Assembly: GCA_947169395.1 (NCBI GenBank)
Contig: CAMVPJ010000029.1
Coordinates: forward strand, 1-13,727
Direction: 5' to 3'
DNA length: 13,727 nt
From: an uncultured Caryophanales bacterium
Lineage (GTDB): Bacteria; Bacillota_I; Bacilli_A; RF39; UBA660
Of this stretch, positions 1 to 5,493 are shown piece after piece. Each line of letters starts with the position of its first letter. Position 1 is the first letter of the stretch. A program made the position numbers and the translations under genes. The notes under the pieces were generated by a model, which saw only the letters and a program-made list of their open reading frames with translations, searched no databases and was not told the DNA's origin.

Positions 1-61
1 ACACTTTTTCTTTAACTTTATTATAAATTTCTAACTTTTTTTCATAATCTATTTTCTTCAT
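1..61 (-). CDS. Start of probable IS3-family OrfA (partial)
   Basis: Only the first 20 codons are in the window, beginning MKKIDYEKKLEIYNKVK. They are lysine-rich, helical in character and without stops. A GAGGT ribosome site lies about 7 bases before the ATG. The start is about 45 bases inside the terminal repeat, the usual place for OrfA, the helix-turn-helix subunit that is joined to OrfB transposase by programmed frameshifting in this family. The peptide alone is too short to prove OrfA identity, so the call comes mainly from its position relative to the repeat. It could instead be an unrelated small gene with a chance resemblance to an IS end. Confidence 0.45.
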   Translation of the reverse strand, partial: MKKIDYEKKLEIYNKVKEKV

Positions 62-80
62 AATTAAACCTCATTTCTCT

Positions 81-105
81 TGTCCAAGAAATTGGGTTCA
101 TAACA
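81..105 (-). repeat. Terminal inverted repeat of the IS3/IS150-like element
   Basis: On the minus strand this reads TGTTATGAACCC, then AATTTC, then TTGGACA. It starts with the TG dinucleotide typical of IS3-family ends and resembles the IS150 terminal repeat as I recall it. The ORF6N homology resumes exactly at its outer edge (base 106). The partner repeat is not visible. Confidence 0.55.
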
Positions 106-757
106 ATTTGTGACCTTAAACAAAAATAATAATTTAAGGGGCTATAATATAAAATATCTACCTTATGCATTAACGGAACAAGGTATAATGATGTTATCTG
201 GCCTATTAAAAAGTGATATAGCAGTTAAGGTGAATATTCAAATTATAGATGCATTTGTAAAAATGCGGAGGTATTTTTCTAATAGTATTATTAATAATAA
301 TGAAATATTAATTAATCATGAGAATAGATTATTGATTCTTGAAAATACACTTGATAATTTTAAAGAAAAAGAAATTAGTAAGTTGTTTTTCGAGGGACAA
401 ATGTATGATGCATATTCATTACTTTTAGATATATTAGACAGAGCAGAAGATGAAATAATTATAATAGATAATTATGCTGGCAAAGAGTTATTAGATATAT
501 TAAAAAATATAGATAAAAAGATAATAATTGTATCTAAAAATATAGATGATATATTATTAGAAAAATATGAAAGTCAGTATAGTAATATAACATTCATAAA
601 TGATGATTCATTTCATGATAGATTTATTATATTAGATAGGAAATTATTTTATACGTGTGGTGCGAGTTTTAAAGATTTAGGTAAAAAGAGTTTTGCAATT
701 AATGAGTTTCATGATACGAAATATTTGGTTAAGATATTAGAACTATTGAATTTATAA
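106..757 (+). pseudogene. 5'-truncated ORF6N-domain protein with PLD-like C-terminus
   Basis: The open frame gives about 217 residues. It begins in the middle of an ORF6N domain: KYLPYALTEQGIMML followed by VNIQIIDAFVKMR is the conserved second half of that phage/mobile-element DNA-binding module. The N-terminal half is missing because an IS end abuts at 105, and a stop sits in frame just upstream (101-103). A nominal GTG at 110 has no ribosome site, so this is a remnant and not a real start. A coiled linker follows, then a C-terminal domain containing HDRFIILD and CGASFKDLGKKSFAI (about residues 169-197 counted from base 110). This resembles one HxKx4D half-site of the phospholipase D fold, with Arg in place of Lys. 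In full-length relatives ORF6N precedes this module in prophage or mobile antirepressor-like proteins. The remaining frame is intact, suggesting recent disruption. Confidence 0.75.
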
Positions 758-783
758 GTGCTAATTAAGGAGAAAAAGTTAAA

Positions 784-1130
784 ATGTATGAGGCAGTAAA
801 GAATAATCATGAAAACTTTTCAGAAAGATATTGTTTTAGAATTAGTTAGTATAAATAATCGACTTCAAAAGGTTGTTCTAATGTGAAATGAAGTTGTTAA
901 AAGAAATATAAATAGATTTCCAGATTCGTTTTGTTTTCAACTTACAAATTATGAAATTGATATATTATCTTCAAGGTCGCAAATTGCGACTTTGAACAAA
1001 AACAGCAATTTGAGCTATTACAATATAAATTGTTTGCCTTATTCTATAATAAGCAATGGATAATGAAATATTAATCATTAACAAAAATATATTATTGACT
1101 CTAGAAATAAATATAAAGAAAACGAAATTA
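784..1130 (+). pseudogene. Scrambled remnants of further ORF6N genes
   Basis: No intact frame exists here, but pieces of ORF6N protein are readable. From 784 the peptide VKNNHENFSERYCFRIS ends at a stop. In another frame, after an in-frame TGA near 885, comes NEVVKRNINRFPDSFCFQLT, then SSRSQIATLNKNSNL and NINCLPYS (about 888-1050). These are two copies of the same ORF6N segment, so at least two ancestral genes contributed. After LPYS the sequence jumps to a stretch that matches, at DNA level, the linker of the upstream copy (NNEILI and KEKEISKLF equivalents at about 1060-1130), so an internal deletion removed the region between. The PLD-like part is absent. Ongoing decay of a tandem ORF6N array is the simplest reading. 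Confidence 0.7.
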
Positions 1131-1131
1131 G

Positions 1132-1452
1132 TCAGTTACTATTTCCTTTATTTGATAATCCTTCGATAACCATATGAACTGCTTCTTTATCTTTATTACT
1201 TAAACTGTAGTATTGATTAATTATATTATCATTGTTTCCAATTAAGTAATCAATTGTTGTATTTAAAGCGGTTGCTAATTTGTATGCAATTTCTAATGAT
1301 GGAACACGCGTCCCAGTTTCATAATAAGTTATGCTTTGTTGGCTTATTTCTATTTTCATTGCAAGTTTAACTTGTGTGTAACCTTTTGCTTCCCTTACTT
1401 TTTGCAAGTTTTTAAACCAAATTTTATTATTATTACTATTATTTTTTTTCAT
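1132..1452 (-). CDS. Xre-family helix-turn-helix transcriptional regulator
   Basis: This 106-residue protein is a typical small Cro/C1-type repressor. Residues about 13-72 form the five-helix HTH domain, with the signature YTQVKLAMKIEISQQSITYYE (recognition helix around SQQSITYYE) and the closing IDYLIG. The N-terminus is Asn/Lys-rich low complexity and the C-terminus a short helical tail, probably for dimerisation. The ATG has a GAGGTG ribosome site about 7 bases upstream on the minus strand. It is divergent from the prepilin gene across a 99-base gap and convergent with the ORF6N remnants. It may control itself and possibly the pilin promoter. It could equally be the surviving regulator of a lost mobile element. 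I see no convincing palindromic operator in the gap. Confidence 0.85.
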   Translation of the reverse strand: MKKNNSNNNKIWFKNLQKVREAKGYTQVKLAMKIEISQQSITYYETGTRVPSLEIAYKLATALNTTIDYLIGNNDNIINQYYSLSNKDKEAVHMVIEGLSNKGNSN

Positions 1453-1500
1453 TTAATAACACCTCTAGTAAAAGTTTAATAGAAAAATATTACAAAAACA

Positions 1501-1529
1501 TTTACATAGAGTGGTAATTGTGATATAAT
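1501..1529 (+). promoter_or_regulatory. Sigma-A promoter for the prepilin gene
   Basis: TTTACA (1501-1506) and TATAAT (1524-1529) are separated by exactly 17 bases, and TGA directly before the -10 box forms an extended -10. A TAGGAGG ribosome site (1538-1544) lies between it and the ATG at 1552. This is among the strongest promoter matches in the window. Confidence 0.85.
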
Positions 1530-1551
1530 TAGTACTGTAGGAGGATTATAT

Positions 1552-2499
1552 ATGAAAGAGAAGAAGAATGCATTTACACTTATTGAATTGATATCAGTAT
1601 TAGTAATTATGGCAATAATTGCATTAATAGCAACCCCTCTAGTTATGAATATAATTAGAAAAGCACGTATTTCTGCAGATAAGAGAAGTATTGATGCATA
1701 TGGTAGATCTATTGAGTTAGCTGTTGCAGGATATTTACTAGATACAGGAAGTTTTCCAACAGAAGTATCACAACTAACTATTGAATACTCTGGTAATGAA
1801 GTAGTATGTACTACAACTCAACTTAACAGTGATTCATCTGTATATCTTGATGGTTGTACAGTAGATGGAAGAAGTGTAGAATATCATTATGGAGATAATA
1901 AAAGTTCAACTCCAGAACCAGTTACTCCTTCATACACAGTATACTCTGTAGGAGACCATGTATCATATAATGGTGTTACATACTATGTAATAGAAGATAC
2001 TGATACTACAAATGATACGGTTAAACTATTAAAAGAAAATGCACTTACTAAAACAGAAATGGATAACTTAAATTTAACAGGTATTAGTATTTCAGAATCA
2101 AATGGATATGGTCAAGTGCAATATGGTAGCACAACTGATTATTCAACATCTACAGTAAAACAAGTAGTAGATGCTTGGAAGAATACCGCAGTTAAATCAG
2201 GTGACACAGCAACTGCAAGATTGATTATGTTTGAAGATTTAATAGATAATTTGGGGTATGGTGAAAGTTCAAAACAATGTACTGGATCTTGTTGGTATAA
2301 TAAACCAGATGATACACCAAGCTGGGTATATAATAGTAATTACAGTTATTGGACAATGAGTCAGTATTATGATACATCATTTGTGTGGTTTATGCGTGGT
2401 GTTGGTGATTTAGGTGAAGGAAATTTGTTATATAATTTAGGATGTGTTCGTCCTGTCTTAGAACTTAACAAATCTGCTGATATTACTAAATTAAATTAA
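1552..2499 (+). CDS. Type IV prepilin-like protein with C-terminal DUF6273-like domain
   Basis: The 315-residue product starts with a class III (prepilin) leader: MKEKKNA, then FTLIELISVL with Glu at position +5, and a hydrophobic helix to about residue 31. A prepilin peptidase would cut between Ala7 and Phe8; Ala replaces the usual Gly. Residues about 35-115 look like a pilin headgroup with a Cys86/Cys102 pair. After a Ser/Thr/Pro linker (about 116-127) comes a second domain beginning YSVGDHVSYNGVTYYVIE and ending YWTMS...GCVRPVLELN. This pattern is seen in DUF6273-type surface domains and is rich in Tyr and Trp. Cys243, Cys247 and Cys298 may form disulfides. No pilus assembly genes lie nearby, so it is an orphan pilin or pseudopilin, probably displayed at the cell surface. 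The strong promoter and own terminator make it monocistronic. Confidence 0.8.
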   Translation: MKEKKNAFTLIELISVLVIMAIIALIATPLVMNIIRKARISADKRSIDAYGRSIELAVAGYLLDTGSFPTEVSQLTIEYSGNEVVCTTTQLNSDSSVYLDGCTVDGRSVEYHYGDNKSSTPEPVTPSYTVYSVGDHVSYNGVTYYVIEDTDTTNDTVKLLKENALTKTEMDNLNLTGISISESNGYGQVQYGSTTDYSTSTVKQVVDAWKNTAVKSGDTATARLIMFEDLIDNLGYGESSKQCTGSCWYNKPDDTPSWVYNSNYSYWTMSQYYDTSFVWFMRGVGDLGEGNLLYNLGCVRPVLELNKSADITKLN

Positions 2500-2521
2500 T
2501 AAATTAGTGTAATGTAAATTT

Positions 2522-2550
2522 ATGTCAAGTTATCTTGGCATTTTCTTTTC
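2522..2550 (+). terminator. Intrinsic terminator after the prepilin gene
   Basis: ATGTCAAG (2522-2529) pairs with CTTGGCAT (2534-2541) over 8 pairs including one G-U, with a TTAT loop, followed by TTTTCTTTT. It lies 23 bases after the prepilin stop. Confidence 0.75.
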
Positions 2551-2566
2551 ATTAAATATAAAAGTG

Positions 2567-2575
2567 TGATACAAT
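2567..2575 (+). promoter_or_regulatory. Extended -10 promoter for the glycosyltransferase unit
   Basis: TGA followed by TACAAT forms an extended -10 element 26 bases before the GTG start. The best upstream match, TTTTCA (2546-2551, spacer 18), lies in the T-run of the preceding terminator and is weak, so the extended -10 probably carries the promoter. The same TGATACAAT string recurs before mtnN. Confidence 0.55.
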
Positions 2576-2601
2576 AATGGTAGATAAAAGGAGGATTAGT
2601 A

Positions 2602-3834
2602 GTGAGAATAGGACTTTTTACAGATACATACGCACCACATATAAATGGTGTTGCGACCAGTATATTAATGTTAGAACATGCTTTACGTAAGTTAGGTCAT
2701 GAGGTATATATAGTTACAGTTAATAATGATATATTATCTTATGATTTTGGTAAGGAGAATATTATTAGGATTCCAGGTATTCCAACGGGAATATATGATT
2801 ATAGATTAAGTGGTATATATCCAATAAAGGCTATTAATAAAATAAAAAAATGGAACTTAGATATCATTCATTCTCATACTGAGTTTGGAATAGGTACGTT
2901 TGCGCGTATTATGGCTAAACAATTAGATATACCTATAGTTCATACATATCACACAATGTATGAAGATTATGTGCATTATATAACTAAAGGACACTTTGAT
3001 TCTACTAGTAAAAAGATAGTTGAATATTTTACTAAGTTTTATTGTGATAAGACTGTTACTGAGTTAATTGTACCAACTAAGAAGACTTATGATTTATTTA
3101 AAGAGAAATATAAGTATGGTCGTAATGTACATATTATTCCTACTGGTATAGAGGTTGAAAGATTCTATAAAGAAAACATTGATTTTAAGAAGGTAAGTAG
3201 TTTAAAAGATAAATATAATATAAAAGATGATGACTTTGTAATACTATTTGTAGGTCGTATTGCGAAAGAGAAAAGTATCGATTTTCTAATTGATAATCAT
3301 GCTAGTTTAGTAAGAAAGAATAAGAAGTGTAAATTACTAATAGTTGGTGGTGGACCTGATTTAGATGAACTTAAGAAAAAAGCAAGAAAACTAGGGGATA
3401 ATGTAATATTTACAGATAAAGTGCCATGGAATGATGTACCTAATTATTATCATTTGGCTAGTTGTTTTGCAACTGCATCACATACTGAAACACAAGGCCT
3501 TACTGTAATTGAGGCTATGGCTGCTGGACTTCCTGTAGTGGCTCTTGATGATGATGCATTTAATACAGTTATTAAAGAAGGTGTTGATGGTTACTTATTT
3601 AAAGATAAAAAGAAGTATAAAAGTTCTATTGTTAAATTAATGAGTGATAAAGAACACTGTAAAAAATTAGGTACTCAAGCACTTCTTTCATCTAATCAAT
3701 ACTCTGCTAAATATTATGCAGAAAAAGTATTAGATGTTTATAATCTTGCTTTAAAAGGAAGAAATATAAATGAGAAAAGAACTTTCTTTAGAAGGGCTAA
3801 AGATATCTTTAAAAGAGGTTTCCATGAAAAATAA
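2602..3834 (+). CDS. GT4-family glycosyltransferase, diacylglycerol glucosyltransferase-like
   Basis: This 410-residue GT-B glycosyltransferase fits family GT4. The N-terminal acceptor domain opens with FTDTYAPHINGVATSI and the hallmark HSHTEFGIG and HTYHTMYEDY segments seen in diacylglycerol glucosyltransferases. The C-terminal nucleotide-sugar domain starts near VGRIAKEKSIDFL and holds the EX7E motif ETQGLTVIE (Glu296 to Glu304) and AAGLPVVA. The closest known roles are monoglucosyl-diacylglycerol or phosphatidylinositol-type glycolipid synthesis at the inner membrane face. The very basic C-terminal tail (RRAKDIFKRGF) could bind anionic lipid. The GTG start is fixed by an AGGAGG site 7 bases before it and by the family's usual N-terminus. 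The lipid acceptor is inferred, not shown. The 3' end overlaps the next gene by 11 bases, implying translational coupling. Confidence 0.85.
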   Translation: MRIGLFTDTYAPHINGVATSILMLEHALRKLGHEVYIVTVNNDILSYDFGKENIIRIPGIPTGIYDYRLSGIYPIKAINKIKKWNLDIIHSHTEFGIGTFARIMAKQLDIPIVHTYHTMYEDYVHYITKGHFDSTSKKIVEYFTKFYCDKTVTELIVPTKKTYDLFKEKYKYGRNVHIIPTGIEVERFYKENIDFKKVSSLKDKYNIKDDDFVILFVGRIAKEKSIDFLIDNHASLVRKNKKCKLLIVGGGPDLDELKKKARKLGDNVIFTDKVPWNDVPNYYHLASCFATASHTETQGLTVIEAMAAGLPVVALDDDAFNTVIKEGVDGYLFKDKKKYKSSIVKLMSDKEHCKKLGTQALLSSNQYSAKYYAEKVLDVYNLALKGRNINEKRTFFRRAKDIFKRGFHEK

Positions 3835-4531
3835 ATTACTTGTATTAAACATGAAAATGTATATGGAACCTATTTGTGTAAAAGAATTTATTGAAAGTGT
3901 TGAAGATAATGATAATGTAATTATTTGTCCTGAGGCTATATATATTCCATACTTTATTAATAAGTATAAGAATATTGGCATTCAGAATGTATACTTTGAG
4001 TCTAGTGGTGCATATACTGGATGTAATTCTGCACTTCATGCTAAAAAGTTGGGGGCAGGCTATGCAATAGTTGGACATAGTGAATGTAGGAAGTATTTAA
4101 ATATTACTGATGAAATAGTTAATAAGCAAATTAAAACTGTAATAGATAATAATATGATACCAATTATGTGTATTGGTGAGTCTTTAGATGATAAAGTGTC
4201 AAGTAATAGTAAAAAAGTGATAAAAAAACAAATTATTGATGGACTTAAAGGTATTAAGTGTGATAGAATTATAATTGCGTATGAGCCAGTATATGCAATA
4301 GGTACTGGTGATACATTAAGTAAGTCTGATATAATTGATGCAGTAAGTTATATTAAAGAGGTACTAAATGAGACTCTAGTTAATGCTTCCATAATTTATG
4401 GGGGAAGTGTTAATGCAGATAACTTAAGTGATTTACTAGATATTAGTGTGCTTGATGGATTTATGGTTGGTAAATCTAGTTGTAGTAAGGAAGAAGTAAT
4501 AAAAATGATGAAGTTGTTAAGTAGTAATTAA
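3824..4531 (+). CDS. tpiA: Triosephosphate isomerase (short form)
   Basis: This 235-residue TIM-barrel protein interconverts dihydroxyacetone phosphate and glyceraldehyde 3-phosphate. Key positions are visible: Asn9 and Lys11 (LNMKM, for the usual GNWKM), catalytic His85 in VGHSECR, catalytic Glu154 in AYEPVYAIGTG including the flexible loop, and the phosphate-binding YGGSV at 192-196. Differences from typical enzymes are Trp to Tyr in loop 6, Arg to Cys in HSERR, and a length about 15 residues below the usual 250. I chose the ATG at 3824 because it gives the family N-terminus, has an AGAGGT site before it and overlaps the glycosyltransferase stop; an upstream ATG at 3770 lies deep inside that gene. 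Its position away from other glycolytic genes leaves open that it is a second, divergent copy. Confidence 0.85.
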   Translation: MKNKLLVLNMKMYMEPICVKEFIESVEDNDNVIICPEAIYIPYFINKYKNIGIQNVYFESSGAYTGCNSALHAKKLGAGYAIVGHSECRKYLNITDEIVNKQIKTVIDNNMIPIMCIGESLDDKVSSNSKKVIKKQIIDGLKGIKCDRIIIAYEPVYAIGTGDTLSKSDIIDAVSYIKEVLNETLVNASIIYGGSVNADNLSDLLDISVLDGFMVGKSSCSKEEVIKMMKLLSSN

Positions 4532-4558
4532 TAACTTTTTTTGCGCCCCAAAAACTAA

Positions 4559-4566
4559 TTCGACAA
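4559..4566 (-). promoter_or_regulatory. Spo0A box (0A box) upstream of spo0A
   Basis: TTCGACAA on the plus strand is TTGTCGAA on the minus strand, an exact match to the TGNCGAA core bound by Spo0A~P. It lies about 46 bases before the spo0A -10 box, in the range from which Spo0A activates transcription in Bacillus. This suggests autoregulation of spo0A. It is the only exact copy I found in the window. Confidence 0.65.
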
Positions 4567-4585
4567 AACTAGCTAAAATATACTC

Positions 4586-4614
4586 TAGAGATGATAATTT
4601 TATTGTTGTATAAT
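4586..4614 (+). promoter_or_regulatory. Probable spo0A promoter
   Basis: A perfect TATAAT (4609-4614) lies 26 bases before the spo0A ATG. At 17-base spacing the -35 position reads TAGAGA, a poor match, consistent with a promoter needing an activator such as Spo0A bound at 4559-4566. I see no clear sigma-H promoter. Confidence 0.55.
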
Positions 4615-4640
4615 GTAGATGTAATTGATAGGAGGATAAC

Positions 4641-5396
4641 ATGAAGAAAACTAGATTGTTAATGATTGATGACAATGAGCAGTTAGTTGAAGCAGTAAAA
4701 GAATATTTTAGTGATAGTAGTGAGATTGAAGTTAAGTATGTTGCTAGTGATGGATTAGAAGGCGTAAAACTAATTGAGCAGCACGATGACTATGATGTAG
4801 TTTTACTTGATCTTGTTATGCCTAATAAAGATGGACTTTGGGTACTTGAAGAGTTAAAGAATAAAGGACTAGATAAGAAAATTATAGTTGAGACTAGTTA
4901 TAATGCTATGGATGTTATAAGACAAGTATCAGAGTACGGAGTTAAATATTATCTTTTAAAACCATTTGATTTAGAAGATTTAGAAAAAAGAATATTACAA
5001 CTAAATAATGTAAAAGAAGGTAAAGTAATAGATTTACACACTAATAACTTAAAATCATCTATTACAAAGACACTACATGATTTAGGTATTCCATCACATA
5101 TTAAAGGATATCAATATATAAGAGATGGAGTAGAGATTATATTTGATAGACCTGATGTAATAGGCGGTATTACTAAGGAATTATATCCAGAACTTGCTAC
5201 TAAGTTTGATACAACTGTATCAAGAGTGGAGCGTGCGATACGTCATGCAATTGAGGTAAGTTGGAACCGTGGAGATTGGGATTTAATGGAAGAATTATTT
5301 GGTCATAGTGTTGATATTGATAAGGCTAAACCAACTAATTCTGAGTTCATGGTAACAATAGCTGATAAACTAAGATTAGAGTATCACAAGGTATAG
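4641..5396 (+). CDS. spo0A: Sporulation master response regulator Spo0A
   Basis: The 251-residue protein has both Spo0A domains. The receiver (about 1-120) carries the acidic pair Asp10/Asp11, phosphoacceptor Asp57 in LLDLVMP, switch Thr85 and Lys107 in LLKPF. A linker leads to the sporulation-specific DNA-binding domain (about 140-251) with IKGYQYIRDGVEI, LYPELATKFDTTVSRVERA as the recognition region, RHAIEV and the diagnostic KAKPTNSEF followed by DKLRLE. This C-terminal domain is confined to endospore-forming Firmicutes and their relatives, where phosphorylated Spo0A binds 0A boxes and starts sporulation. The ATG follows a TAGGAGG site. It is monocistronic, with a possible 0A box upstream and a terminator at its stop codon. 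No spoIVB lies upstream, unlike in Bacillus and many Clostridia. Confidence 0.97.
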   Translation: MKKTRLLMIDDNEQLVEAVKEYFSDSSEIEVKYVASDGLEGVKLIEQHDDYDVVLLDLVMPNKDGLWVLEELKNKGLDKKIIVETSYNAMDVIRQVSEYGVKYYLLKPFDLEDLEKRILQLNNVKEGKVIDLHTNNLKSSITKTLHDLGIPSHIKGYQYIRDGVEIIFDRPDVIGGITKELYPELATKFDTTVSRVERAIRHAIEVSWNRGDWDLMEELFGHSVDIDKAKPTNSEFMVTIADKLRLEYHKV

Positions 5397-5416
5397 AAGA
5401 TTAATCTTCTTTTTTT
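5395..5416 (+). terminator. Intrinsic terminator overlapping the spo0A stop
   Basis: AGAAGATTAATCTTCT (5395-5410) is a perfect 16-base palindrome followed by a run of seven T. The hairpin begins inside the TAG stop codon. The stem is AT-rich, so termination may be partial. Confidence 0.6.
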
Positions 5417-5438
5417 CTGCTAAAATTTGCAAATATCA

Positions 5439-5467
5439 TTTACAAAGCATATTCAAATGTGTATAAT
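5439..5467 (+). promoter_or_regulatory. Sigma-A promoter for lon
   Basis: TTTACA (5439-5444) and TATAAT (5462-5467) are spaced by 17 bases. The AGGAGGTGG ribosome site is at 5482-5490. AAATTTGC (5423-5430) and GCAAATTT (5473-5480) form an inverted repeat around the promoter. I see no CIRCE or CtsR operator. Confidence 0.8.
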
Positions 5468-5493
5468 AAAAAGCAAATTTCAGGAGGTGGAGT

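Larger units (their letters stand above)
1..105 (-). mobile_element. End of an IS3-family (IS150-like) insertion sequence, cut by the window edge
   Basis: The first 105 bases look like the 5' end of an insertion sequence read on the minus strand. A terminal-repeat-like sequence beginning TGTTATGAACCC lies at the inner edge, followed about 20 bases later by a GAGGT ribosome site and an ATG that opens a reading frame running off the window. From memory, this end matches the layout of the IS150 left end (TGTACTGCACCC, a short gap, then TTGGAC) with no length change. Downstream of it an ORF6N reading frame starts abruptly with its 5' half missing, as expected for an insertion or an insertion-linked deletion. 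The other IS end and the target duplication are outside the window, so the family assignment rests on one repeat and 20 codons. Confidence 0.6.

Noticed and set aside
110..112. GTG at 110 as the true start of the ORF6N protein
   Set aside because: There is no ribosome site, and the ORF6N domain would begin halfway through; the IS end just upstream explains the truncation.
3770..3823. Extended start for triosephosphate isomerase
   Set aside because: The extra 18 residues are the glycosyltransferase C-terminus read in another frame; the ATG at 3824 has a ribosome site and gives the family N-terminus.
3751..4078. Two minus-strand open frames opposite the glycosyltransferase and tpiA genes
   Set aside because: They are AT-rich shadows of real plus-strand genes, without ribosome sites or recognisable protein features.
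4536..4556. TTTTTG/CAAAAA hairpin as a tpiA terminator
   Set aside because: The stem has a single G-C pair and no T-run after it; read-through into the spo0A leader cannot be excluded.
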